In this document: in pieces, positions 1 to 9,800 of the stretch
Position numbering within the stretch: the stretch's first letter is position 1
Layout: each line of letters begins with the position of its first letter
Source of the DNA: Phycobacter sedimenti
GTDB taxonomy: Bacteria > Pseudomonadota > Alphaproteobacteria > Rhodobacterales > Rhodobacteraceae
Reading direction: 5' to 3'
NCBI RefSeq assembly: GCF_038148855.1
Contig: NZ_JBBVGR010000002.1
Coordinates: 372,001-436,000, forward strand
DNA: 64,000 bases
Notes under the pieces: generated by a model
Database searches by the model: none
Seen by the model: only the letters and a program-made list of their open reading frames with translations
Told to the model about the DNA's origin: nothing
Translations under genes and position numbers: made by a program

Positions 1-132
1 GGCACATCCAGACCATGGGATGTCATTGACCCCGTGAGACCTTGGGCATTCACTCTTGGCAACGGGGAGCAGGGCGCGTATAGGCACGGTTTGACCGGCA
101 TCTCCCCCCGACCGATACAGGAGTCTGCAGAC

Positions 133-918
133 ATGATTGGCAGCGCGAACCTCAACGTGATGATCAAGGCCGCCCGCAAGGCAGGCCGTTCCCTTGTGAA
201 GGACTTTCGCGAGGTCGAGAACCTGCAGGTATCGATGAAGGGTGCGGGGGATTTCGTCTCCAAGGCCGATATTGCAGCCGAGAAGATCCTGAAGGACGAG
301 CTGATGGGCGCGCGCCCCACCTATGGCTGGCTGGCCGAAGAAGGCGGTGAGATCCCCGGTGAAGACCCGACCCGCCGCTGGATCGTCGATCCGCTGGATG
401 GCACCACCAACTTTCTGCACGGTCTGCCCCATTGGGCGATTTCCATCGCGCTGGAGCACAAGGGCAAGGTGGTTGCGGGCGTGATTTACGATGCCGCCAA
501 GGACGAGATGTTCTTTGCGGAAAAAGGCACTGGCGCCTGGATGAACGACATGCGGATCCGGGTTTCGGGCCGCCATCGGATGATCGAGACGATCTTTGCG
601 ACCGGTCTGCCATTCGGCGGGCGCTCCGACCTGCCTGCGACCCTGCAGGATCTGGCCCGTTTGATGCCTGCCTGCGCCGGTGTGCGGCGCTGGGGCGCGG
701 CTGCGCTGGACATGGCTTATGTGGCTGCGGGGCGCTACGACGGCTTCTGGGAGCGGCGACTGAATCCGTGGGATCTGGCGGCAGGTATCATCATCGTGAA
801 AGAGGCCGGTGGCCTGATCGAGGCGATCAACCCCGATGAAGGCATTCTCGAGTCCGGTGAGGTCGTCTGCGCCAATGAGGCCATCTACGAGAATTTCGCC
901 AAGGTGATCCGGGGCTGA
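133..918 (+). CDS. suhB: Inositol monophosphatase family protein (SuhB-like)
   Basis: This 261-residue protein belongs to the Mg-dependent inositol monophosphatase family, which dephosphorylates inositol-1-phosphate and related sugar phosphates in the cytoplasm. Both metal-binding signatures are visible: LAEEGG around residues 67-72 followed by DPLDGTTNF at 86-94, and the distal NPWDLAAG with KEAGG. The length fits the family. An in-frame start exists 99 bases upstream, but I chose the ATG at 133 because AGGAG lies about ten bases before it and homology begins there. The SuhB subgroup also acts in rRNA antitermination in enterobacteria; whether that applies here cannot be seen. A hairpin terminator follows the stop codon. 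Confidence 0.92.
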   Translation: MIGSANLNVMIKAARKAGRSLVKDFREVENLQVSMKGAGDFVSKADIAAEKILKDELMGARPTYGWLAEEGGEIPGEDPTRRWIVDPLDGTTNFLHGLPHWAISIALEHKGKVVAGVIYDAAKDEMFFAEKGTGAWMNDMRIRVSGRHRMIETIFATGLPFGGRSDLPATLQDLARLMPACAGVRRWGAAALDMAYVAAGRYDGFWERRLNPWDLAAGIIIVKEAGGLIEAINPDEGILESGEVVCANEAIYENFAKVIRG

Positions 919-952
919 TTGCCAACAGCGGAGCGATTTGACCAACATTAGG

Positions 953-990
953 AAGCGCGTTCAGCCGGTCTGGCTGGGCGCGCTTTTCTC
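953..990 (+). terminator. Intrinsic terminator after suhB
   Basis: A 14-base-pair stem with one G-T pair (AAGCGCG TTCAGCC / GGCTGGG CGCGCTT) encloses a five-base loop and is followed by a T-rich stretch (TTCTCTTTC). It lies 35 bases after the suhB stop and separates it from the convergent rhomboid gene. Confidence 0.75.
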
Positions 991-1029
991 TTTCGCCCAC
1001 GGGTTTGGCGCGGAGCGCTGTGCAGGGGA

Positions 1030-1812
1030 CTACTTGCCCCAGGGCCCAGGATTGCGTCTCTCTGTGTGTACCCGGCGGGGGATGCGCGGCACGCGTGTGG
1101 GGCTGGACTCATACCGTGTTTCGGGATGCGGCGGCAGCCCTTGTGTCCGACCCCAGAAGGCTGTGCCACCGCGTTTCAGCCACAAGGGAATGCAAAGCCC
1201 CATGCCCACGACAAAACCGCCAGCATGAGCCCAATAGGCAACGCCGCCGGTGTCCGGGTCGGAACCGAGCCCGCCGACGAACTGGATCACGAACCAAAGG
1301 CCCAGCATGATGAAGGCCGGGATCGAGAAAACCCGGAAATAGATGATCAGGATCAACAGAATATCGATGCGCGCCCTCGGGAACATGAGAAGGTAGCCCC
1401 CCATGACCCCCGCAATTGCGCCTGAGGCGCCAACCGTGGGCACCGTGGACATGGGCGCTGCCATCACATGCAACAGGCCGGCTCCGATCCCTGCGACGAG
1501 GTAGAAGCCGAGAAAGGGCAGGTGGCCCATCTCGTCCTCCAGGTTATCGCCAAAGATCCAGAGAAACAGCATATTGCCCGCCAGATGCATGAAACCGGCG
1601 TGCAGAAACATCGATGTGAACAGGCTGCCAAAGCCGCTGCCGTAGGTCACCTCGCGCGGGATGATGCCGTAAGCATAATAGAAACCGGCCATTGACCGGT
1701 CGCTGGTGTAGGTCGAAATCGCATAGAGAAACACCGCGATATTCGCCGCCATCAGGAGGTAGACAACATAGGGCGTGCGCCCCGACGGGTTGTGGTCGCG
1801 TAGCGGAAACAT
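1030..1812 (-). CDS. Rhomboid family intramembrane serine protease
   Basis: This 260-residue polytopic membrane protein has the rhomboid hallmarks: a first transmembrane helix near the N terminus (VVYLLMAANIAVFLYA), HLAGNMLFLWIFG in helix 2, the catalytic serine in GASGAIAG and a histidine in the last helix (WAHAGGFVVGM). Rhomboids cut transmembrane substrates within the bilayer; the substrate here is unknown. The C-terminal tail of about 50 residues after the last helix is basic, Pro-rich and of low complexity. It lies 61 bases downstream of putA in the same direction, so read-through transcription is possible, although a hairpin separates them. Confidence 0.92.
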   Translation of the reverse strand: MFPLRDHNPSGRTPYVVYLLMAANIAVFLYAISTYTSDRSMAGFYYAYGIIPREVTYGSGFGSLFTSMFLHAGFMHLAGNMLFLWIFGDNLEDEMGHLPFLGFYLVAGIGAGLLHVMAAPMSTVPTVGASGAIAGVMGGYLLMFPRARIDILLILIIYFRVFSIPAFIMLGLWFVIQFVGGLGSDPDTGGVAYWAHAGGFVVGMGLCIPLWLKRGGTAFWGRTQGLPPHPETRYESSPTRVPRIPRRVHTERRNPGPWGK

Positions 1813-1820
1813 GGGCCGAA

Positions 1821-1844
1821 CGCTGGGCCGGTTTCAGCCCAGCG
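1821..1844 (-). terminator. Hairpin between putA and the rhomboid gene
   Basis: A perfect eight-base-pair inverted repeat (CGCTGGGC / GCCCAGCG) with an eight-base loop lies 30 bases after the putA stop. No T-run follows in the direction of putA, so it could be a weak or factor-dependent terminator or an mRNA 3' stabiliser. Confidence 0.4.
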
Positions 1845-1873
1845 TCAAGGTGTTATCGGGGAAAGCGGGTCAT

Positions 1874-4800
1874 TCAGGCGCTGCCACCCAGAAGCGCTGC
1901 GTTGCCGCCGGCTGCAGTGGTGTCCACGCAGACATGACGCTCTGCCAGAACCCGTGCCGGATCGGGATCGCCGGGGATCAGCGGAATGATTGGCCCCTGA
2001 CGTTTTGCTAGGATCTGCTCGATCCGCCGTCCGGTTTCCTCGTCGCCCCACCACAACACACCGGAGAAGCCCTCGATGAACTCAAGGCGGTGGAGGTCAA
2101 TAAGCCCATTTGCTTCGATGGCCGTACCGCCAAGCGCGAGAACAGCTTCTTTCTGGGCGGCCGCTGCCTTGGCACCTGGTCCCAGGCACAACAGCGGCGG
2201 GCGCGCCGATGTTGTGAGACGGTTGGATTCGCCTGTCGGGCCGGGCAGCGAGGTGGTCCTGGCCGGGGCCTCTGTCCCTGAAGGAACGGGCAATTCGGTC
2301 ATTGAGCCTTCCCAGTCCGCGCCGCTGCTCTGACGATCAGGCGCGCAGAACCGCGCCATGTAGTAGGGGCCGCCTGCCTTGGGGCCGGTGCCCGAAAGGC
2401 CTTCGCCGCCAAAGGGCTGGCTGCCGACAATGGCGCCGATCTGGTTGCGGTTGACGTAGATGTTGCCTGCGTGCACCCGGTCGCAGACGTGCTGAACCCG
2501 GTCATCGATCCGCGTATGCAGGCCAAAAGTCAGACCATAGCCGGTCGCGTTGATGTCATCGATCACACGGTCCAGATCCTGCGCCTTGAACCGCGCCACA
2601 TGCAGGACGGGGCCAAAGATCTCCTTTTCGAGCGCGCCAATGCCCGGCACGCTGATCAGAGTGGGCGCCACGAAGGTTCCGCCCTGTGGCGTCTGCATTT
2701 CTTTCAGAACGCGGCCCTCGGCACGGGCCTGATCGATATGTGCCAGAATGCCTGCGCGCGCGCCCGCATCGATCACCGGACCGCTGTCCACATCCAGATG
2801 CCACGGATCGCCAAGATTCAGCACATCCATGGCGCCCTTGAGCATCTTCAAAAGATCGTCGGCAATGTCCTCTTGTACGTAAAGGCACCGCAGGGCGCTG
2901 CAGCGCTGACCGGCAGACTGAAAGGCGCTTTCGATGATGGATTGCACGGCCTGTTCGGGCAAGGCGGTGGAGTCGACGATCATTGCATTAAGACCGCCGG
3001 TTTCAGCAATCAGCGGCGCTCCGGGGCGCAGGTTGTCGGCCATGGCGCTGCGGATTCGCAGGGCGGTCTCGGTGGAGCCGGTAAAGGCGACACCGTCGAT
3101 GCGCGGATCCGAGGTCAGCCCGGCGCCAACCCGGCTGCCTGGTCCCGGTAGCAGTTGCAGGGCGGTGCGGGGCACGCCGGCCTCATGCAGCAGTTGAACG
3201 GCGCGGTGGGCGATCAGCGGGGTTTGTTCCGCCGGTTTGGCCAGAACCGCATTGCCCGTGGCCAGCGCCGCCGAGATCTGCCCGGTGAAGATCGCCAGCG
3301 GGAAGTTCCAGGGCGAAATGCAGGTGAACAGGCCTGCGGGGTCCGCATTCGGAATGCGGGCGGCGTAGTAGCGCAGAAAATCCACTGCCTCGCGCAGTTC
3401 TGCCACCGCATCGGGAATGGATTTGCCCGCTTCCCGTGCCAGAAGAGCGAACAACTCGCCATAGTGGTCTTCGTACAGATCAGCCGCCTTGTTCAGGGCC
3501 GCTGCGCGGTCAGTCGCGGGGGCATCCCAGGGCCGGGCTGCCGAAAGCGCGGTTTCCACATCTGCTGCGCTGGCTGGGCGTAGCTGTCCGACCACGGTGA
3601 GGTCGGACGGGTTGGTGACATCCTCGGCCGCCTCTGGCGCGGCATCCCCTGCCAGCAGCGGTCCGGCTGTCCAGCTATGGGTGCGCCAGGATGCGCGCGC
3701 CCGTTCGATAGCCGCCAATGTCGGGGCATGGCCCAGGTCAAATCCCTTGGAGTTCGGCCGTTCCGGCGCGAACAGTTCCGGGCCGGTGGGGATGCTGCGG
3801 CTTACGTCCGAAATCGCGTCAAAGGGATCGGCGGCCACCACTTCGGGCGGTACGTTCTCATCCACTATCTGGTTCACGAAAGACGAATTTGCGCCGTTTT
3901 CCAGCAGACGCCGCACCAGATACGCCAGAAGATCACGATGGGCGCCGACCGGCGCATAGATCCGGCAGTTGGTGCTGTTCTGGTCTTTCACCATCTGGTG
4001 CAGGGTTTCGCCCATGCCATGCAGGCGCTGGAATTCGAACAGGCTTTTGTCCTCGGCCATATGCAAGATGGCGCTGACGGTGTGGGCGTTGTGGGTGGCG
4101 AACTGCGGATAGATCCGGTCGGTCACCCCGAGCAGTTTGCGGGCATTGGCGATGTAGGACACATCGGTCAGCGCCTTGCTGGTATAAACCGGGAAACCAT
4201 CCACGCCTTCGACCTGAGCGCGCTTGATCTCAGTGTCCCAATAGGCGCCTTTCACCAGACGCACCATGAAGCGGCGGTCGTACCTCTCGGCCATCCGGTA
4301 AAGTGCATCGATGGCAAGGCCGGTGCGCGGCCCGTAGGCCTGCACCACGACGCCAAAACCCTCCCAGCCCGCCAGCGAAGGATCAGAGACGACTGCCTCG
4401 ATCACTTCGAGTGACAGGGACAGGCGGCCGGCTTCTTCCGCATCGACGTTGAGGCCCATGCCGGCCGCCTTGGCCAGAAGCGCCAGCGCTTTCAGGCGCG
4501 GGACCAACTGCTCCATCACGCGCGCGTCCTGTGCCAGCTCATAGCGCGGGTGGAGGGCGGACAGTTTCACCGAGATGCCGGGGTTCTTGCGGATGTCATC
4601 GCTGGTGCAGGCTGCGGCTATGGCCGAAATTGCCTTGGAGTAAGACAGGTGATAACGCGCGGCATCAGCCTCGGTCCGGGCCGCTTCACCCAGCATGTCG
4701 TAGGAATAGGTATAGCCCTTTGCCTCCATACCGGCGGCGCGTTTCATGGCGCTTTCGATGCTTTCACCCAGGACGAACTGCCGTCCCATTTCCTTCATCG

Positions 4801-5299
4801 CGCGGCCAACGGCGGTGCGGATCACCGGCTCGCCGAGGCGCTTGATGGCGCCGCGCAGTGCGCGCACGGGGCTTGGCTTGTCCTCGTCCAGCACCTTCCC
4901 GGTCAGCATGAGGGCCCAGGTAGAGGCATTGACCAGGGGGGAGGAGGAATGACCAAGGTGCTTGCCCCAGTCGGAGGGCGCGATCTTGTCTTCGATCAGC
5001 GCATCGATGGTGTCGGCATCTGGGACCCGCAGCAGCGCCTCGGCAAGGCACATCAGCGCGATACCTTCGTCCGTGGAGAGGCCGTATTCGGCGAGGAAGA
5101 CCTCCATCAATCCGGGGGCAGAGTGGCCACGAATGTCTTTTACAAGGGCTGCGGCATTGGCGCAGATCGCCTGCCGATCGGCTAGGGACAGGGCTGCGGT
5201 TTCGACCAGCCGGTCGCGCATGGCGGTTTGGTCCGCATAGGTTCCGGCGTCGATCAGATCGCGCAGCTTGCCGGACTGGATTGGGGTGGCTTGGGTCAT
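1874..5299 (-). CDS. putA: Bifunctional proline dehydrogenase / glutamate semialdehyde dehydrogenase PutA
   Basis: This 1141-residue enzyme converts proline to glutamate in two steps, with FAD in the N-terminal proline dehydrogenase domain and NAD in the C-terminal aldehyde dehydrogenase domain. Visible markers are YDMLGEAA at 200-207, RLVKGAYWD at 347-355, RRLLENGANSSF at 463-474, and the dehydrogenase pair Glu766 (ETGG) and Cys800 (GQRC). The protein ends with the conserved PutA C-terminal motif HVCVDTTAAGGNA. There is no ribbon-helix-helix domain at the N terminus, so unlike the enterobacterial enzyme it should not repress its own gene. The divergent Lrp-type gene putR is the likely regulator, as known for Rhodobacter capsulatus. 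Confidence 0.97.
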   Translation of the reverse strand: MTQATPIQSGKLRDLIDAGTYADQTAMRDRLVETAALSLADRQAICANAAALVKDIRGHSAPGLMEVFLAEYGLSTDEGIALMCLAEALLRVPDADTIDALIEDKIAPSDWGKHLGHSSSPLVNASTWALMLTGKVLDEDKPSPVRALRGAIKRLGEPVIRTAVGRAMKEMGRQFVLGESIESAMKRAAGMEAKGYTYSYDMLGEAARTEADAARYHLSYSKAISAIAAACTSDDIRKNPGISVKLSALHPRYELAQDARVMEQLVPRLKALALLAKAAGMGLNVDAEEAGRLSLSLEVIEAVVSDPSLAGWEGFGVVVQAYGPRTGLAIDALYRMAERYDRRFMVRLVKGAYWDTEIKRAQVEGVDGFPVYTSKALTDVSYIANARKLLGVTDRIYPQFATHNAHTVSAILHMAEDKSLFEFQRLHGMGETLHQMVKDQNSTNCRIYAPVGAHRDLLAYLVRRLLENGANSSFVNQIVDENVPPEVVAADPFDAISDVSRSIPTGPELFAPERPNSKGFDLGHAPTLAAIERARASWRTHSWTAGPLLAGDAAPEAAEDVTNPSDLTVVGQLRPASAADVETALSAARPWDAPATDRAAALNKAADLYEDHYGELFALLAREAGKSIPDAVAELREAVDFLRYYAARIPNADPAGLFTCISPWNFPLAIFTGQISAALATGNAVLAKPAEQTPLIAHRAVQLLHEAGVPRTALQLLPGPGSRVGAGLTSDPRIDGVAFTGSTETALRIRSAMADNLRPGAPLIAETGGLNAMIVDSTALPEQAVQSIIESAFQSAGQRCSALRCLYVQEDIADDLLKMLKGAMDVLNLGDPWHLDVDSGPVIDAGARAGILAHIDQARAEGRVLKEMQTPQGGTFVAPTLISVPGIGALEKEIFGPVLHVARFKAQDLDRVIDDINATGYGLTFGLHTRIDDRVQHVCDRVHAGNIYVNRNQIGAIVGSQPFGGEGLSGTGPKAGGPYYMARFCAPDRQSSGADWEGSMTELPVPSGTEAPARTTSLPGPTGESNRLTTSARPPLLCLGPGAKAAAAQKEAVLALGGTAIEANGLIDLHRLEFIEGFSGVLWWGDEETGRRIEQILAKRQGPIIPLIPGDPDPARVLAERHVCVDTTAAGGNAALLGGSA

Positions 5300-5352
5300 G
5301 CAGAAAACTCCAACAGAAAATCCGCAACGGGTCTGATGGTCAGGTTACACCG

Positions 5353-5378
5353 GAATGCGCGGGACATTCGCCTGAATG
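5353..5378. promoter_or_regulatory. Candidate PutR operator between putA and putR
   Basis: Within the 130-base divergent spacer there is an inverted repeat GAATG-N7-CATTC (5353-5369), and a third GAATG at 5374-5378. Lrp-family proteins bind such partly symmetric 15-17 base sites, often in phased series. The assignment to PutR rests on position only. Confidence 0.45.
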
Positions 5379-5429
5379 TGTGGTATCTGCAGTGCGATTG
5401 ACGGAATTTTGGCGCATATTGAGGTTCAA

Positions 5430-5900
5430 ATGATCTTTTCTGATCTCGACCGCTATGATCGGGCGATTCTGAATGTGCTGGCGGAGGATGGCCGGATCTC
5501 GGTCGCAGACCTCGCCAGGCGGATCGGCTTGTCCAAATCTCCGACCCAAACCCGTCTGAAGCGGATGGAGACCGAGGGCGTGATCACAGGATACCGCGCC
5601 CTGGTCGATCCCATCCGGCTTGGTCTTGATCACGTCGCTTTTGTCGAAGTGAAGCTGGACGATACCCGCGAGGCGGCCCTGTCGCGGTTCAATGCCGCGG
5701 TTGTGAAAGTCCCTGAGATCGAGCAGGTTCACATGATGGCCTCACATTTTGACTATCTCCTGAAGGTGCGGACACGTTCCATGACGATCTACCGCGAGGT
5801 ACTGGGGGAGCGGATATCCTCCCTGCCGCATGTGGCGTCGACCTCGACCTACGTGGCGATGCAGGCGGTGAAGGAGGACGGCGCATTTGCGCAACTGTGA
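5430..5900 (+). CDS. putR: Lrp/AsnC family regulator, likely PutR
   Basis: This 156-residue protein has an N-terminal winged helix-turn-helix (LDRYDRAILNVLAEDGRISVA, then IGLSKSPTQTRLKRME) and a C-terminal RAM/AsnC effector domain ending at VAMQAVKEDG. It is divergent from putA with a short shared spacer. In Rhodobacter capsulatus the Lrp-like PutR activates putA in response to proline, and the gene layout here is the same. I chose the ATG at 5430 because family homology begins with MIFSDLDRYD; an upstream in-frame start at 5376 would add 18 unconserved residues and overlap the candidate operator. Confidence 0.9.
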   Translation: MIFSDLDRYDRAILNVLAEDGRISVADLARRIGLSKSPTQTRLKRMETEGVITGYRALVDPIRLGLDHVAFVEVKLDDTREAALSRFNAAVVKVPEIEQVHMMASHFDYLLKVRTRSMTIYREVLGERISSLPHVASTSTYVAMQAVKEDGAFAQL

Positions 5901-5940
5901 AGACACACAGGCGGCACGCGCCACAAAAAAGGAATTTTGA

Positions 5941-6516
5941 ATGAGCGATTACCCAAAGATCTGGCTCTTGCGTCATGGCGAGACGGAATGGAATGCAGAG
6001 CGGCGCGTTCAGGGACAGCTTGAGTCCCGGCTCAGCGAGCGTGGCCTTGGGCACGCACGGCGTCAGGCCGAACTGATGGCCCCGGTCCTGGCGGCCGAGA
6101 ACCCACCGTGTTTCGTCTCGCCCCTGGGGCGGGCGCAGCAAACCGCTGAAATCGCCTTGGCCGGACGCGGTTTTGTGACCGATGCGCGCCTCGCCGAAGT
6201 TCATGCAGGGATTTTTCAAGGGCACAGGTTGGCCGATCTCAAACAGGCAGACCCCGCCTATTTCGAGCGCTATGTGACCCCGCTTGACATGTTCTGCGAA
6301 GCCCCCGGCGGAGAAGGGTACGGACCGTTCCGGGCGCGCACACTGGATTTTCTGAAAACACTGACCGGCCCGTCTGTTGTCGTAGCCCATGGGCTGCTGG
6401 GGCAGGTGATGCGCGGCATCGTCTGCGGGCTGAGCCGTGCTGAGATGGCGCAGCTCGAGAACGGGCAGGGCTGTGTCTATGTTCTTGAGAATGGCTCCGA
6501 AACGGTTCTGCGCTGA
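5941..6516 (+). CDS. Histidine phosphatase family protein (phosphoglycerate mutase-like)
   Basis: This 191-residue protein belongs to the branch 1 histidine phosphatases. The catalytic RHGETEWN motif lies at residues 11-18 and the second histidine in VVAHGLLGQ near 148. It is too short and too divergent from GpmA to be called the glycolytic mutase; members of this size are usually broad phosphatases acting on small phosphorylated metabolites. AAGGAA precedes the start. It sits 40 bases after putR and upstream of tRNA-Val; no functional link to its neighbours is evident. Confidence 0.88.
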   Translation: MSDYPKIWLLRHGETEWNAERRVQGQLESRLSERGLGHARRQAELMAPVLAAENPPCFVSPLGRAQQTAEIALAGRGFVTDARLAEVHAGIFQGHRLADLKQADPAYFERYVTPLDMFCEAPGGEGYGPFRARTLDFLKTLTGPSVVVAHGLLGQVMRGIVCGLSRAEMAQLENGQGCVYVLENGSETVLR

Positions 6517-6590
6517 CTGAATAAGAGTGGAAAAAAATCGCACAGACCCTCTTGCGCAGCCTCTGGGATTTCTCTAAATCCCGGCCCAGC

Positions 6591-6666
<76 letters not shown>

Positions 6667-6867
6667 TTCTCCCCATTATTATTCACCCGCGGTTTGGCTC
6701 TTCAGTGCGTGATGTGTAACCCTCTGGCAAAGCGCACAATTGTGTTGGCCATGTCTTTTCCCTAGGCATGATTCTGTAACGTCCTCTCCATCAGTCTGAC
6801 CCTGTGCAGGGTGGCCGAAAACCGGCATGTGCTGCACAAGGTCAGGCAAGTCATGCAAGGCCGCAGG

Positions 6868-9800
6868 TCAGAACGGCATCCTGAAGCTCAGAGAGGCGCC
6901 GAAGGATTCAAAACCGGCGGCACCGATACCGTCGTAGAAACCTTCGACCGAGATCTTGATGTCGCGATCCGGCATGAACCATGTGGCACCTGCTTCCAGC
7001 CGCCCCCGGAAATCGGAATCAGATGAGGCAAGAGTGGCGTCCGTCGGGTTGCTGTCCTGCAGTTTGTTGAAATCGTAGATGCCGGAGAAAGAGACATAGG
7101 GCGCAAACTGCAAGCTATCGCCTCGGTTGATCTCCCATGACAGCTTCGGGCCGAACTCCAGGCGCCCCAGATCGAAGTCCTGCGACGGGATCGTGCGCCC
7201 CAGCGAGTCGGTGTAGCTCTCCTGCGTCTCGTGATAATAGGTGACGCGCGCAAACGGGCTGACGGTCAAGGTCGGGTTCAGCTCAAAATCGCCGGTCAGC
7301 CCCGCCTGGACCAGGATTCGCTCTGTTTCGAAGTCATCCTCGAACAGTCCCAGCGCATTCACCTTGTTCCTGGATTGGCCGTAGGTTGCGGATGCATCCA
7401 AGTAAAGGTTCTCTTGAAGGCGGATGACGGCATAGGGGCCGATCATCCAACCCAACCCCTGCGCGGAGGTGTTCGCAGCTCCGTTCTCTTCTTCGGTAAA
7501 GTCCAGCTGTCCCATGACGCCAAAGACCGCGCGGTCTGAATTGGTGTAGTCAACACCGGCAAACAGAAGTCCGGACTTGCTCTTGGAGTGGATGTTCTTG
7601 CTGATGGCGTAAGTGCCTTGCGCCCAGAAGTCCCAGCCGGACCAGGCCGTCTGGCCAAACAGGGAGGCATCGCCCGCGTCGTTTACGCTGGCACGGCTGA
7701 CCTGCGCTTCCTGATCGAAGCCCGCGAAGAGGCTCGCTCTGGCGGGCGTAACATCAGAAGGGGGCACGCCGTTTGTGGTGACCTGTCTGTTCGTCCCGTC
7801 CTCCAGCGCAGGGGGGCGGGTGGTCGGGGAACTGAGCGATGACCGCCAGGCGGTGCCATCGTTTCTCCGGCGCATCTCCTCGGCAAAGGCCCGGTAGCTG
7901 AATTGGAAGCTTCCTGAGTGCGCACCAGAGGTGGCGTTGAAAGCCAGCCGGTTCACGCCCCCCTGATGCCCCGCGACGTTTCTGGCAAGGCGTGAGACCA
8001 GGTTCGGCTGGTTCGAAACGATGTTATTGGCCCTGCCGGTTACGAAGGAGGCGATGACTTCCTGGGTTTTGCGAATGTCTGCCTGGTCATTTCGGGTGTT
8101 GGTCATCGTGAAGGAAACGCCGGTAAGGCCGGGGGCGCTGGCTGTCACGGTGTAAGGCATCAGGGTCGGGCTTCCCTGATAGCCCGAAGCGATACCGTTT
8201 GCCGTCAGGCCCGAGCTGGTCGCTGTGCCATCGGACCCTGTGGTGACGGACTCGGTGTTGGTGCCGGTGCTCGCAAAGATCAGCGATGCGCCTGTGGCCG
8301 GGGCTGTGAAAGTCACGACCACGCCCGCGACACCCGCGCCGCCCGCTGTTGTTGCAGTGACCACGAGGGGGGCTGCGAAAGTCTGATTGATTTCGGTGCT
8401 CTGATTTGATCCGGAGGTGAGCTGCAAGCTGCTGGGAACCGCCTGCGCCGTGCCGCTGATGCGGACATTAAAGGGGTTTTCATCCGCGTCGGTATTGACA
8501 AGGCTTAAGTCAAATCCAAAGGCGCCGCTCGATGGGGCAGTATAGCTCAGGGTGAGCGTCGCCGTGCCGCCGCCTGCGGCCAGGGATGTCGAATCAAGCG
8601 TGATACTGTTCACGGTGACATTGCTTGCGGCGGTGATATTGCCGCCGATGGTTGGCGTTGTGAGCGTGAGCGTGTCCGTTCCTGAATTTGTGATCGTGTA
8701 GGTCAGAGTCGCTGCCGATCCTGAGCCGACCGGGGAGGAGACCGAATCCGTTCCGCCATCGCTGATCGCACCGCTTTCGGAGGAGGAGACTTCAATCTCC
8801 GGTGTGCCGCTTGCGCTGCCTGCAACCGTGAAGCCGAACGTGCTGGTCGACAAAAGCGTTGCGGCGCTCGTTTGCGACGCAGGGGAAGGCGTGCCCGCCG
8901 TCAGCGAAAAGAAGATCGTTACGTCAAAACTGTATGCTCCGCTTTGCTCCGGCGAATAGGAGATCTCCAGCGTGGTCGTTCCGCCTCCACTCGCCACCGT
9001 GTTTGAGGCAAGCGTGATGCTGTTGATGACGACATTGCTCTCGTTCGAGATGTTGGCGGCAACGGTTGGCGTGATGATATTGAGGGGGGCCGTGCCGGGG
9101 TTGGTGATGGTGTAGCTGATCACATTGGCGTTTCCTGCAGGGGCAACACCTGAAATCGTGTCTGTGGCACCATTGGTGAGCGATCCACTTCCCGCGGATC
9201 CGAGGTCAAACTCTGCGGTGCCAATGGCGGTGCCGCTGACAGTGAGTGTGTAGCTGCCCTCATCCGCATCATCGCTGGCTATGGTCAGATCAAAGGAAAA
9301 AGCACCGTCTGCGGTCGGAGTATAGAGCACTGTGAAAGTTGTCGTCGCACTCGCCGCAACCGAAGAGGATCCGGGCGACGAGATTGAATCGATCGTCACG
9401 TTACTGGCCGAACCTCCGCTTGGCGTGCCTGAGATCGTGAGCGTTGCGTTGCCTTCGTTCGCGATCGTGTATGTCAACGTCTGCTGGTCGCCTGCCGTCA
9501 CGCTGCCCTGAGGATCGCTGCCGCCGTTGGCGATAGAGGTCGATGCAGGACGCTGAATGTCGATTTCCGGGGAGGCCACGGTCAGCGTCGCCGAGGAACT
9601 GCCCGAATTTCCGAGGCTCGAGCTGAGAGACCCGGTCGTATTGACGTAGGATCCGTCAGCAGAGGCGGTCACAGCGACCGTTACCGTACAGCTTGAGCCG
9701 GATCCAACGGTCCCGCCGGAATAGCTGATGGTTCCCGTTCCGCTTGTCGCCGTCAACGTGCCGCCACTGCAGGTGGTGGCCGCGCCTGCGGGCGATGCCA

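Noticed and set aside
938..1310. Small plus-strand frames downstream of suhB
   Set aside because: They overlap the terminator and run antisense to the rhomboid gene, without a ribosome site.
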